Assembly (NCBI RefSeq): GCF_035013165.1
Contig: NZ_JAYGJQ010000002.1
Span: forward strand, 186,001-250,000
Reading direction: 5' to 3'
Length of the DNA: 64,000 bases
DNA from: Bacteriovorax sp. PP10
Lineage (GTDB): Bacteria; Bdellovibrionota; Bacteriovoracia; Bacteriovoracales; Bacteriovoracaceae
Shown: in pieces, positions 43,597 to 51,908 of the stretch
How the letters are laid out: the number at the start of each line of letters is the position of its first letter
Position numbering within the stretch: position 1 is the first letter of the stretch
Program-made: the position numbers and the translations under genes
The notes under the pieces: model-generated
Databases searched by the model: none
Seen by the model: only the letters and a program-made list of their open reading frames with translations
What the model was told of the DNA's origin: nothing

Positions 43597-44577
43597 ATGA
43601 AAAAGTATCTACTTCTGTGTTGTAGCTTATTTCTGATAACTAGCTCTGTGTATGCGGCAGGTGCGGTTAAACTGGTTGATTACATGATTAGTAGCTCTGG
43701 ATTAACCGAGCTTCTGACAAAAAATGGAATCAAAGGTGTGGATGCCAAGCAGGTTGAAAGCTATGTGGCGACTTCGATTAGTTCTTTTGGTGCAGGGAAG
43801 ACTCTGACTCAAAAAGAATTCGCTGAAGTATTAACTAAAATTCCAGCAACTGGTGAAGATGCAACACTTAGAAAGAGGCTTCAGATTTTATTAGATAAGT
43901 CTGATGCTGATATTAAGAAAGAAGATGTTGTAGAGGCCGTGAATAATATTATTTATCTGGCCAACAGATATGGAAAATCAGTGATCATTACATGTGCTGA
44001 TTGCGTAAGTGACAGTCTAACAAAAAATGGTTTTAAATTTACAGTTGAAAATATTAAGAATGCTGGAAGTGCAAAGCTACTTGCAGAGGTTATTCCAAAT
44101 AATCCCAAAGATTTAAATACATTTATTAAATCGAGAGCAAAAAGATTAGGATTTGGGGATTATTCAAAAGTTTCGGCATCGTTTATTACTAGAGATGAAG
44201 AAAAGTCATTGGCCTTATTTTTAGGCCTAGCAGAAAATGGAAGTGCGACACATAAAGAATTTGCAATGGCCATTAAGGAGCTTTCTACAGACTCTAGGGG
44301 AACGAACCTTTTTAACAATGGGAATTCTCATAAGCTTTGGAAGTTTGTTACTACAGATACTTCTGATGAAGAAGTAAAAAGAATGACGGCACTTTTAAAA
44401 GAAACGAAAAAAGTTTTAGATGATCAAATCGATACATCAACAAGCTTTGGGGTTAAACGTGAGAAAAAAACTATAGAAGATGCGTTTAATGATGTTTTGA
44501 AAAAAAGATCAGAAAATAGTGAAGATCTATTTCAAAAATTTAAGAGTATCAAAGCAAAAAGATGTTTTTTTAAATAA
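43597..44577 (+). CDS. Secreted protein of unknown function
   Basis: The 326-residue product has a signal peptide (LLLCCSLFLITSSVYA-AG). The mature part is almost wholly helical and charged, with one CADC motif near residue 135 that could be redox-active or bind a metal. I recognise no family. GAGGGG lies upstream of ATG 43597; the in-frame ATG four residues earlier is also possible. It precedes the lipoprotein gene by 18 bases in the same direction and is divergent from the protein-glutaminase-like gene. Confidence 0.65.
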   Translation: MKKYLLLCCSLFLITSSVYAAGAVKLVDYMISSSGLTELLTKNGIKGVDAKQVESYVATSISSFGAGKTLTQKEFAEVLTKIPATGEDATLRKRLQILLDKSDADIKKEDVVEAVNNIIYLANRYGKSVIITCADCVSDSLTKNGFKFTVENIKNAGSAKLLAEVIPNNPKDLNTFIKSRAKRLGFGDYSKVSASFITRDEEKSLALFLGLAENGSATHKEFAMAIKELSTDSRGTNLFNNGNSHKLWKFVTTDTSDEEVKRMTALLKETKKVLDDQIDTSTSFGVKREKKTIEDAFNDVLKKRSENSEDLFQKFKSIKAKRCFFK

Positions 44578-44595
44578 GTATAAAAGGATTTAAAT

Positions 44596-45960
44596 ATGTC
44601 AAAAATAACAACTTCATTATTGTCACTAGTTTTAGTTTCTGTGATGGCATGTCAGACATCACCTCATAGAAACGTTGCGGCCGATTACCAAATTTCAAAA
44701 AATGCTAAGCAGTTGGTAACGTGGGAAACCAAGGCCAATGCCGTTGCGAATAGATCAAACGAAGTGATTGCTCTTAGCCACTTTGAAATTCCTATGCGTT
44801 TACTGGAAAAAGATATTGATCAAACTCTTGAATCCTCAATTGTAGACTCTCTGGTTTTTGAAAAAAATGGAGAGAAATATGTAAGATGGATGATCAATCC
44901 GGAAGATACACAATGGTATCTTGAAGTTAAAGCTTTCCTGGAAAAAAATGGTGTCGATGCAACTCCTCATAAATTTTTTGATGCTTATTTAACAGCATCA
45001 AGATCAATGATTTTAGTAAACCCTGAAAACGGAGCTTCTTTTTCATTAAAAGTTTCAACGAATAAAACGGGTGGTAACTGGACTGATAAAAAACAAACTT
45101 GGGATGATGCTAAACAAATCAGAACACTGGATAAGTGGATGACTGAAGCAACGTCAAGTATGGAAACTAAGAATTTAGTAATTATGAATGAGCCACTTGC
45201 TTTTGGTATTAAAGAGCTAGATCACGGTATGATTATGAGATCATTAAATGATGTACCAAAAGACGGGCATTATTATCTTCCAGGATTTTCAGCTCTTCAT
45301 GAATATGAAGGGGCACGTATTGCTAAACTTAACGGGGCAACTAACGTAGCTGACTTCTGGGATAAACATTATAACCAACCATTGGCAGGAGCTCTTGCTG
45401 AGTTCTTCGCTTTTACAGGTACGTGGTATGATTCTCCTCACTCACAAAACTTTTTAATTGAGCTTGATAAGAACATGAAGCCAACAGGAAAAATTGTTCT
45501 AAGAGACTTGGGGGATTCATATATCCTTACCGATTTCGCTAATCAGACAAAATTTAGCAACATCGCTAAAATTTGGGATCAGGATAACGTATTAACAGGT
45601 CATACGAATTCAAAAGTTGGTCTATTGCACGGGAATACTCCGCCTACGTGGTTGAGTGCTGCTAGATATGAACAATACGGAAAAAACTTTTTCAATGCTT
45701 TTGAAGCAAGATTTTCTGAGCTAAGTGGAATTCCTGTTTCAGAATTAAGTCCAGAAAAGATGACTGTGTACCAATATTCTTATATTGGTAAGAGTTACAA
45801 AACTACATCTCCGGCGTGGAAACAATTCTTCATGAATGCTAATTGTATGAATGGTGAGAGGAAGACTATCGGGGGAGTTGATTGCCCGGAATTTTTCTTA
45901 AAGAAACAAAAGAAAGTAGACTGTGTAGGAAATCTAAACTCTATTTTAATGGCAAACTAA
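44596..45960 (+). CDS. Lipoprotein with an IucA/IucC-like motif
   Basis: The 454-residue protein has a lipobox VMAC at Cys19, so it should be lipidated and exported. A central segment, from LAGALAEFFAFTGTWYD through PHSQNFLIEL (His282, Gln284, Asn285) to IVLRDLGDSY (Arg303, Asp304, Asp307), resembles the nucleotide-site motif of NRPS-independent siderophore synthetases (E/D-x-H-x-QN...RD). These enzymes are cytoplasmic and ATP-dependent, so an exported member would be unusual; the resemblance may be only a fold relic. The N-terminal 220 residues are not recognisable. An AAAGGATT site precedes the ATG; a bidirectional terminator follows. Confidence 0.6.
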   Translation: MSKITTSLLSLVLVSVMACQTSPHRNVAADYQISKNAKQLVTWETKANAVANRSNEVIALSHFEIPMRLLEKDIDQTLESSIVDSLVFEKNGEKYVRWMINPEDTQWYLEVKAFLEKNGVDATPHKFFDAYLTASRSMILVNPENGASFSLKVSTNKTGGNWTDKKQTWDDAKQIRTLDKWMTEATSSMETKNLVIMNEPLAFGIKELDHGMIMRSLNDVPKDGHYYLPGFSALHEYEGARIAKLNGATNVADFWDKHYNQPLAGALAEFFAFTGTWYDSPHSQNFLIELDKNMKPTGKIVLRDLGDSYILTDFANQTKFSNIAKIWDQDNVLTGHTNSKVGLLHGNTPPTWLSAARYEQYGKNFFNAFEARFSELSGIPVSELSPEKMTVYQYSYIGKSYKTTSPAWKQFFMNANCMNGERKTIGGVDCPEFFLKKQKKVDCVGNLNSILMAN

Positions 45961-45973
45961 TTTAAATTGATTC

Positions 45974-46010
45974 AAAGACCGTAGTGAGTTTTTACTACGG
46001 TCTTTTTCTT
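45974..46010. terminator. Bidirectional terminator at the lipoprotein/FUSC junction
   Basis: AAAGACCGTAGT (45974-45985) pairs perfectly with ACTACGGTCTTT (45994-46005). Rightward it is followed by TTCTT; leftward by TTGAATCAATTT after the stem. The right arm contains the last codons and stop of the FUSC gene. Confidence 0.8.
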
Positions 46011-47044
46011 AAAGGCCTAATCACATCTCTAATAAGTTCTGGCCTAATCCAAAGAGCGGCAATCACTCCTAGTAATGACCCAATTCCAATATCCACAATT
46101 CTCCAGAAGCCTAAGTGTTCTGCCACTGTCGAATTGGGAATACCAAATTCTAAAAAAAGCATAATTAAGGCCGCAATATACACATTTCCAACCCAGTAGT
46201 TTTTTGCAATCCCGTCTGGCATAAAAAATGAGAAGAAGAAGATAAGGGCCATAATAATTCGAGGGTCATGAATGTAAGTGAGAATGATAGACGCCAGTAC
46301 AACGCCGATGATTGTTCCACATAAGCGTTGACCGCTTTTATAAATACTTTGGTAGCTGTCAGGTAAGATCACAATCAAGTAAGTCCCAATAATCCAGTAA
46401 GGATGAGAGACATCGTAAAATGTGGCCGCAAAATACCCCAGGCATGCAAAAATGGCACACACTAAAGGAAATTTAAGCGTCTTGTTTTGTGACATAATTT
46501 TTTTAATCGTTTCACGTTTGCTAATCATTGGAGAAACCGGATGTTTAACAATGACGAAAATAAATGTGACCCAGAAAAGATAGTTTAAAAAAGCTATTGA
46601 GACATAACCCAATAAAGGAAGAAGCTCCGTCTTGTAAATTTGAGACGAAGAACCTGTTAGAAATTGCAATGCTACAAAGAGCATTATTTTTTCCAACTCA
46701 ACTCCATAGTCTTTAGATTTTCCAACTAAAAAACTAAGAATAAAAAGGACGATGATAATAACGACATTGTTTCCGGCGCAATAAGCTCCAACGGCAAAGG
46801 CAAGAGTTAAGAATAGGAAAGCGGCAATCAGGTGTTTTATTCTGACAGCAAAACTTCCAAAATGATCATTGAGATAAATAAGAAGACCTACTAAGGCGCC
46901 GATCATGGAAATGAATAAATGATTATTAAAATATCCAATAATTAAAGGAACAGTCATCGAAAGTGATGAGAGCGCCATTTTAAAAATGGGAGTTGGTCCG
47001 GGGTCAATTCTAAAGGTATTATCAATGTGTTCTTTGAGTGCCAT
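45995..47044 (-). CDS. FUSC family membrane protein
   Basis: This 349-residue protein has about ten hydrophobic segments in two groups, with the FUSC-type stretches HPYWIIGTYLIVILPDSYQSIYKSGQRLCGTIIGVVLAS and IDIGIGSLLGVIAALWIRP near the C-terminus. FUSC proteins (AaeB/YccS/fusaric-acid-resistance type) are inner-membrane efflux or aromatic-acid transporters; this one is about half the usual size, with a single membrane unit and no long cytoplasmic domain. Its role is not specified by context. The 3' end overlaps a bidirectional terminator. Confidence 0.8.
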   Translation of the reverse strand: MALKEHIDNTFRIDPGPTPIFKMALSSLSMTVPLIIGYFNNHLFISMIGALVGLLIYLNDHFGSFAVRIKHLIAAFLFLTLAFAVGAYCAGNNVVIIIVLFILSFLVGKSKDYGVELEKIMLFVALQFLTGSSSQIYKTELLPLLGYVSIAFLNYLFWVTFIFVIVKHPVSPMISKRETIKKIMSQNKTLKFPLVCAIFACLGYFAATFYDVSHPYWIIGTYLIVILPDSYQSIYKSGQRLCGTIIGVVLASIILTYIHDPRIIMALIFFFSFFMPDGIAKNYWVGNVYIAALIMLFLEFGIPNSTVAEHLGFWRIVDIGIGSLLGVIAALWIRPELIRDVIRPLRKRP

Positions 47045-47137
47045 GGCCTATTGTAATAGAGGTTGAAGAATGTAGTTAAGGTTTTTTCTCACTTATTTTA
47101 TAAGCGACTCAATACGTAGGAATTAGCACCAAGGGTC

Positions 47138-48112
47138 TTAAAAAGGTAGTAAGTCTTCTGCTCTTTGAGGAAGTTTATAAGTAGGATTAGTTGAGTTTAA
47201 GCTTTCACCATTAATCACTTTTTTATAAAGCTCTAAATACTTTTCAGCGTGTTTTCGAACATTGAAATTATCTTCGACATACTTACGAATAACATCAGGG
47301 TTAAAAGTGTTTGAATGGTCAGCAGCAACGAGAGACTCTAACTCGTCATGATTTTTTGCAATGAAGCCTACGTCTTTAGTAATTAATTCAGGAAGACTTC
47401 CATAGGGAGAGCCAATCACTGGCAGACCTTGAGACATGGCCTCAATCACTGCGATCCCAAATGGCTCTTCCCAGCGAACAGGAAAGACCATGAAGTCACA
47501 TGAACGAATAATACTCATCTTATCATCACCACCAACAATACCGTGATTATGAACATAACGAGACAATCCCCACCAGCGGCCACCGGCCACATGAAGATGC
47601 TTTTTATTTTTTCTGGCAGCTCTAACTGAATCTTTTAAATTTTTTACACGCCATGAAGCTTTCGCTAAGAAAAGAAAGTTTTTCCATTCGCGTTTTGTTT
47701 TTGGATGATAAGGGTATTCAGATAAATCAATGGCATTGTGAATAAACTGATCAGAGCCATGAATTTCAGCATGACGTTTAGAAACGAACACTGAATTTTT
47801 ATCGAAGACTTCACCGATTTGCCCATTTCCATGAATGGTCACAATCGTTGGAATTTTTCCCGGGAATCTATAGTTGTAACTTAAATGAATAATGTCAGCG
47901 TCTGCAGGGACTTGTTCTGTCCATTCCAGGTTAGTTCCTTTCATTGGGATAAGTTCGATTCCATAGTCTTTAACTTTTGAATCCGGGTGGCCGATTAAAA
48001 CCACTTGATGGCCCATGCGAGCAAGCTCCACCATATGCCAGAATAAAATGCGCTCAATTCCACCATAACCTAAAACCGGAAGAACACCATTATGAGAGAA
48101 AACTATTTTCAT
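47138..48112 (-). CDS. Glycosyltransferase family 4 protein
   Basis: The 324-residue protein has the GT-B plan: MKIVFSHNGVLPVLGYGGIERILFWHMVELARMGHQV at the start and the C-terminal domain with FLAKASWRVKNLKDSVRA, FPVRWEEPFGIAVIEAMSQGLPVIGS and the E-x7-E type retaining motif (EEPFGIAVIE). The acceptor is probably a lipopolysaccharide or exopolysaccharide intermediate. It overlaps the preceding GT2 gene by four bases, so the two are coupled. Donor sugar unknown. Confidence 0.88.
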   Translation of the reverse strand: MKIVFSHNGVLPVLGYGGIERILFWHMVELARMGHQVVLIGHPDSKVKDYGIELIPMKGTNLEWTEQVPADADIIHLSYNYRFPGKIPTIVTIHGNGQIGEVFDKNSVFVSKRHAEIHGSDQFIHNAIDLSEYPYHPKTKREWKNFLFLAKASWRVKNLKDSVRAARKNKKHLHVAGGRWWGLSRYVHNHGIVGGDDKMSIIRSCDFMVFPVRWEEPFGIAVIEAMSQGLPVIGSPYGSLPELITKDVGFIAKNHDELESLVAADHSNTFNPDVIRKYVEDNFNVRKHAEKYLELYKKVINGESLNSTNPTYKLPQRAEDLLPF

Positions 48113-48870
48113 ATTTCTTTACCAGTTTGAAGTGCGTGAAGTTTTGCGTATTTTAAAAGAGCGTAGAGTGAATTGATACAGCAAATGACGAAGCCATTGC
48201 GTCCATCCAGAAAACCTCTTTTAAAAAAGTAGTCACGTAGAAATTTAAACATCGGACGAGTGACAATTTTAAAGACGCTTGAGCGCTTGCCTTGCTTAAA
48301 AGCAGCGCGAGCTGCAATCGTTGTAAACTTATCGGTCTGTTCAACGTGAGCAGAAATAGAAGCATAACTATAGTGCAGGAGATCGCCTTTTAAAAATCCA
48401 ACTTTTTCAGAATTAATCATCTGTAAAATATCGTGAGGGTTTTCACCACCCCATAGGGCCTTATCTTTTTTTACTAAACGGAGTTTTGTATCAGGGTACC
48501 ATCCAGAGTGACGAACCCAGTGGCCATTATAGTTAGTCAGGCGGTTGAATCTGTAACCGTTATACTGAATGTTATTTTTTACTAACTTGATTTGTTCTAA
48601 TAACTCAGGTGAAAGGGCCTCGTCTGCATCCAGAGAAAGAACATAATCATGAGTCGACAATTTTAAAGCGTAGTTTTTTTGCTCGATATGACCCGCAAAT
48701 GGGTTTTTGACAAAACGAGCACCCATCGAAGTCGCGATGGCCTCAGTTTTATCAGTAGAAAAAGAGTCGACCACGAGAATCTCATCAGCAATCGGAAGAA
48801 CAGAGCTAATGCAACGACCAATGTTGTTTTCTTCGTTGTACGTTATGATGGCCACTGTTAATTTTATCAA
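48109..48870 (-). CDS. GT2 glycosyltransferase, paralogue of the one at 36444
   Basis: The 253-residue protein has MIKLTVAIITYNEENNIGRC, ADEILVVDSFSTDKT and VLSLDADEAL, and it aligns along its whole length with the 36444-37199 product (WYPDTKLR, GGENPHDILQ, GDLLHYSYASISAHVEQTDKFTT, GFLDGRNGFVICCINSLYALLKYAK). Both are WaaE/KdtX-type lipopolysaccharide-core transferases. The start is a TTG at 48870, preceded by GTGAG and supported by the paralogue's MIKL start. Only 18 bases separate it from the divergent GT4 gene, so each promoter must lie inside the other gene's coding region or the 18-base gap. Confidence 0.88.
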   Translation of the reverse strand: MIKLTVAIITYNEENNIGRCISSVLPIADEILVVDSFSTDKTEAIATSMGARFVKNPFAGHIEQKNYALKLSTHDYVLSLDADEALSPELLEQIKLVKNNIQYNGYRFNRLTNYNGHWVRHSGWYPDTKLRLVKKDKALWGGENPHDILQMINSEKVGFLKGDLLHYSYASISAHVEQTDKFTTIAARAAFKQGKRSSVFKIVTRPMFKFLRDYFFKRGFLDGRNGFVICCINSLYALLKYAKLHALQTGKEI

Positions 48871-48888
48871 ATTTTACTCACAATAAGA

Positions 48889-49965
48889 ATGGATTCTACC
48901 TTGAAAGTATATTTAGACTGCTCCCCTTTGACAAATACTCAGGTCTCAGGAATTGGGGTTTATAATAAAAATTTATTTTTAAATGTAAAAAATGAACTCG
49001 GGTCTGATGTTTCTCCTGTTTTAAAGTGGAGTCGTTTGTCAAAAGCGAGCATTGTCGAAGGGCATATTCATGAAAAAGTGAAATCTCTTCCACCTTTTTT
49101 ATTTGGTAAAGACACTGTTTATCACGGGACGGATCACAAACTAAATACTATATCGAGAGGAGCGAGAGTTGTCACAATTCACGATATGCAGCCTTTTGTT
49201 GGTAAATGGATAGATCCTAAATTTGCTCAAGGGCGAATTGAAATTATGACGAAAGCACTCAATAGTGATGTTCAGAGAATCATTGCTATTTCTGAGTTTA
49301 CTAAAGCAGAAATTATTAAATACTTTCCTAAGACTGAATCGAAGATTGATGTTGTTTATCACGGCAATGATTTTTATCAGTCAGTGATTGATGAATCAAA
49401 ACCTAATTTGATTAAAACGATTACGAAGGGGAGACCATTTTTATTTTTCATCGGTAATATTGAAGAAAGAAAAAATCTCATTAATCAAATTAAAGCATTT
49501 GAAATTTTAAAAGAAAAAAATCCTAACCTGTTATTTATTCTTTCTGGAAGAGCTGGATTTAATGCTCAGGAAATTATGGATTATATTTCAACATCAAAAT
49601 ATAAAACTGATATTCATGTCACAGGTTACTTAAGTGATGATGAAAAAGAATACGCCATGAAAGAGACAAGCTGCCTGATGTTTGTCAGCTGGTACGAGGG
49701 CTTCGGGATTCCCGTTTTAGAGGCCTTGGCAAAAAATACGAATATCATCACCAGCAACACCAGTTCACTTAATGAAATAGGCCGTGGATACTGCTATCAA
49801 AGCAATCCTGCGGATCCCGCAGAAATTGCTTTTAACGTAAGTATGATTATGGAAAAAGGGAATTTGAAAAAAGTTGATCTAGCTGAATTTCAAAATGAAT
49901 GGAGCTGGAAAAAGTGCGCGCTTAAAACGATTGGCGTTTACCAAAAGGCCCACGACTACATGTAA
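48889..49965 (+). CDS. Glycosyltransferase family 4 protein
   Basis: The 358-residue protein starts LKVYLDCSPLTNTQVSGIGVYNKNLF. It has the GT-B C-terminal domain: FFIGNIEERKNLINQIKAFEIL, FILSGRAGFNAQEI, GYLSDDEKEYAMKETSCLMFVSWYEGFGIPVLEALAKN and TSNTSSLNEIG, with the retaining-type E-x7-E in EGFGIPVLE. It resembles mannosyl- or rhamnosyltransferases of the WbaZ/GT4 group. It is divergent from the GT2 gene, with 18 bases between starts. The convergent nfuA-like gene overlaps its end by ten bases. Confidence 0.88.
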   Translation: MDSTLKVYLDCSPLTNTQVSGIGVYNKNLFLNVKNELGSDVSPVLKWSRLSKASIVEGHIHEKVKSLPPFLFGKDTVYHGTDHKLNTISRGARVVTIHDMQPFVGKWIDPKFAQGRIEIMTKALNSDVQRIIAISEFTKAEIIKYFPKTESKIDVVYHGNDFYQSVIDESKPNLIKTITKGRPFLFFIGNIEERKNLINQIKAFEILKEKNPNLLFILSGRAGFNAQEIMDYISTSKYKTDIHVTGYLSDDEKEYAMKETSCLMFVSWYEGFGIPVLEALAKNTNIITSNTSSLNEIGRGYCYQSNPADPAEIAFNVSMIMEKGNLKKVDLAEFQNEWSWKKCALKTIGVYQKAHDYM

Positions 49966-50210
49966 GGGTTTTCTCCCGTTTCATGATCTGTTAAATCAAT
50001 CACGTCAGTAATCTCTGGAAAGTTTTGTTTAATCAGAGTTTGAATCCCTTCTTTAAGTGTAGCGTTCGAGCTTGAACAACCCTGACATCCACCTTGAAGG
50101 CGAAGAAAAACCTGGTTGTTATCAATATCGACGATCTCAACATTTCCACCGTGAGCAGCTAGTGCCGGGCGAACTTGTTCATCAAATAAAGCTTCTAATT
50201 TTCTTAGCAT
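49956..50210 (-). CDS. NifU C-terminal-type iron-sulfur scaffold protein
   Basis: The 84-residue protein is a stand-alone Nfu domain: VRPALAAHGGNVEIVDI near the start and GGCQGCSSSNATLKEGI, with Cys42 and Cys45 as the CxxC that holds a 4Fe-4S cluster between two subunits. It delivers clusters to apo-proteins. The radical SAM and RlmD-like iron-sulfur enzymes in this window are examples of possible clients. It is one base downstream of rsmE, with AGAGGA as ribosome binding site overlapping the rsmE end, so the two are co-transcribed. Confidence 0.9.
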   Translation of the reverse strand: MLRKLEALFDEQVRPALAAHGGNVEIVDIDNNQVFLRLQGGCQGCSSSNATLKEGIQTLIKQNFPEITDVIDLTDHETGENPYM

Positions 50211-50211
50211 A

Positions 50212-50919
50212 TTAATATCTTCCTCTAATCAATTCTAACTGAGATACCGCCGAATATATAGCATGTTCCACTCGAAGAATGCTAGACGAAATCTTGACAC
50301 TCTTGAAGCCTGCCGCATGGAAACGAGCTATATCCTCAGAAATAAAGCCGCGCTCAGGGCCGATAGCTAAAGTCACAGGGGTATCAAAGTTGATACTAGA
50401 ACTTAGGTCCAGAAAATTCTCGGTAGCATTTAGGTCTAGAATGAACTTCTGAGGGATATCAGCATAGCTATCTGCTGGGTTATATTTGTCAGTTTTAACG
50501 ATGGGAAGTGACCCATAAATGGCCGCTTGTGAAAGACCTGCAAGCAAATGCTCTTCACACTCAGCACTCTCAAAAACTTTCGAATCTAAATAACTTTTTT
50601 CAGAAAGTGCCGCTTTAAAAAAATGAATTTTCTTAGCACCAAAAGTGGTTGCGTGCTCCAAAACTTTTTTTGTTGTTTGTGGGCGAGAGATCCCAACGAC
50701 TAAATTAAACCATTGAGGTTGAGCTGGTGATATTTCAGAAAGCTTTAATTTGCATTCAGATTTTGTCAGCGACTCAATTGTACCAAGGCACAGGCCTTGA
50801 TCTAAAATAGTGCATTTAAAAACATCACCTGGGTTTGCTTTTAGGGTCTCAAACATATGGGCAATGATTTTGGAATCAGTGATGATTCCATCTGAATTTT
50901 TAAGGATAAGTGAGTTCAT
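50212..50919 (-). CDS. rsmE: 16S rRNA (uracil1498-N3)-methyltransferase RsmE
   Basis: RsmE methylates N3 of U1498 in 16S rRNA, using a PUA-like N-terminal domain and a SPOUT knot. The 235-residue protein has QPQWFNLVVGISRPQTTKKVLEHATTFGAKKIHFFKAALSEKS in the middle and the C-terminal TLAIGPERGFISEDIARFHAAGFKSVKI SSSILRVEHAI knot, where the family reads GPEGGF and LGxRILRTETA. Both are slightly divergent from the usual residues, but the pattern is clear. The gene follows the anti-sigma gene by five bases. Confidence 0.92.
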   Translation of the reverse strand: MNSLILKNSDGIITDSKIIAHMFETLKANPGDVFKCTILDQGLCLGTIESLTKSECKLKLSEISPAQPQWFNLVVGISRPQTTKKVLEHATTFGAKKIHFFKAALSEKSYLDSKVFESAECEEHLLAGLSQAAIYGSLPIVKTDKYNPADSYADIPQKFILDLNATENFLDLSSSINFDTPVTLAIGPERGFISEDIARFHAAGFKSVKISSSILRVEHAIYSAVSQLELIRGRY

Positions 50920-50924
50920 GAGGA

Positions 50925-51242
50925 CTAGATCTCATCGTAAGAAGAGCTAGTCAAGTCAACAGTTCCGTCGCCGGTAATATCGTCAGTCATAGTTGACTGA
51001 ATTTCCAATGCCGACTCCACATATTCTTTGTGGTTGAAGGTAGGAGCAGGAACACGGTAGCTATTAATGGCAATGAAGAGCACAGAAGCCGTGGCACAAC
51101 CACTAATCGCCCATGTCAGCCAGCTGGCAAAAACACGCGGGCGCTTCTTTTCTTTTTCAAGCTTTTCAAAAAAACGTGAATCAAAATCAGAAGATGGTGT
51201 TACATCTAATTTTTCTACTAACGATTTTTTTAATCCACTCAT
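50925..51242 (-). CDS. Probable membrane anti-sigma factor
   Basis: The 105-residue protein overlaps the sigma gene by four bases (ATGA). It has a cytoplasmic N-terminus of about 40 residues (KSLVEKLDVTPSSDFDSRFFEKLEKEKKRPR), one transmembrane segment (ASWLTWAISGCATASVLFIAINSY, about 39-62) and a short periplasmic tail rich in Asp and Thr. That plan is common for anti-sigma factors of ECF systems. It lacks the HxxxCxxC zinc-binding motif of the ZAS family, so the identification rests on position and topology. Confidence 0.65.
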   Translation of the reverse strand: MSGLKKSLVEKLDVTPSSDFDSRFFEKLEKEKKRPRVFASWLTWAISGCATASVLFIAINSYRVPAPTFNHKEYVESALEIQSTMTDDITGDGTVDLTSSSYDEI

Positions 51243-51793
51243 AGTGAGTCTCCTAATTTTGCTTTTAATCCAATTTTCGCTCTATGTACCAGGTTCTTTA
51301 CGGCCTGAGGAGATTTTTGCAGGATGCTTCCCATCTCTTCAAAGTTTAAATCATCATTCATCCATAACAGCAGCGCTTCTCTTTGAGACAGCGGCAATTT
51401 CTTAATCACTTCAGCAATATGCTCTTTGGTTGATTCTTTAACTAACTTATCTAAAACATTTTCATCAACCGCTTCAATTTCCGTTTCTAAATCATCAAAG
51501 TTCTCATCTCGTCTGTTGGGATTTTTATCCAAAGCATCGAGGTTAGTATTTTTACAAATTGTCCAAAGCCAGGTTCTAAAAGTTTTTTGTGGATCGTATT
51601 TATTTTTATAACGATGAACTTTTAAAAACGTGTCGTGAACAATTTCTTCGGCCTTAAATTGGTTAAATGTATAACCATAACTGAAGCGAATTAGGGCCTC
51701 TTTGTACTTAAAATATAGGCGCTCGAAAGCGGCCTGATCATCTTGATCGGCAAACATTTGCATTAGTTCATTGTCAGTAGGTGCCGTCTTCAT
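51239..51793 (-). CDS. ECF (extracytoplasmic function) RNA polymerase sigma factor
   Basis: The 184-residue protein has only sigma regions 2 and 4, as ECF factors do. Region 2 contains FERLYFKYKEALIRFSYGYTFNQFKAEEIVHDTFLKVHRY and FRTWLWTICKNTNLDAL; region 4 contains PLSQREALLLWMNDDLNFEEMGSILQKSPQAVKNLVHRAK. An ORF reaching back to 52066 is open, but the sigma homology begins near 51793. The promoter on this strand puts transcription start near 51814, so ATG 51793 (leader about 20 bases) fits better than ATG 51811. The neighbouring anti-sigma candidate and divergent target gene support an envelope-stress role. Confidence 0.9.
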   Translation of the reverse strand: MKTAPTDNELMQMFADQDDQAAFERLYFKYKEALIRFSYGYTFNQFKAEEIVHDTFLKVHRYKNKYDPQKTFRTWLWTICKNTNLDALDKNPNRRDENFDDLETEIEAVDENVLDKLVKESTKEHIAEVIKKLPLSQREALLLWMNDDLNFEEMGSILQKSPQAVKNLVHRAKIGLKAKLGDSL

Positions 51794-51819
51794 GACTCGC
51801 GCGTTTTCCATACACTCAT

Positions 51820-51847
51820 AATACGCGCGTCTGGGGGAAAAGTTTCG
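51820..51847 (-). promoter_or_regulatory. ECF-type autoregulatory promoter of the sigma gene
   Basis: On the reverse strand CGAAAC (51842-51847) is followed after exactly 16 bases (51826-51841) by CGTA (51822-51825). This is the classic ECF/sigmaW-type layout GAAAC-N16-CGTA, and it shares its -35 element with the divergent promoter. Confidence 0.75.
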
Positions 51848-51875
51848 TGAAACTTTTGGTAAATCGTTGCGTATA
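51848..51875 (+). promoter_or_regulatory. ECF-type promoter of the periplasmic protein gene
   Basis: TGAAAC (51848-51853), 16 bases, CGTA (51870-51873), again the exact ECF spacing. It lies 36 bases before the ATG of the gene at 51909, and the -35 box abuts that of the sigma gene in a perfect inverted repeat, AAAAGTTTC-GT-GAAACTTTT (51838-51857). Confidence 0.8.
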
Positions 51876-51908
51876 ACTAGCAACAGGACAAAAAATGGAG
51901 GTTCTAAT

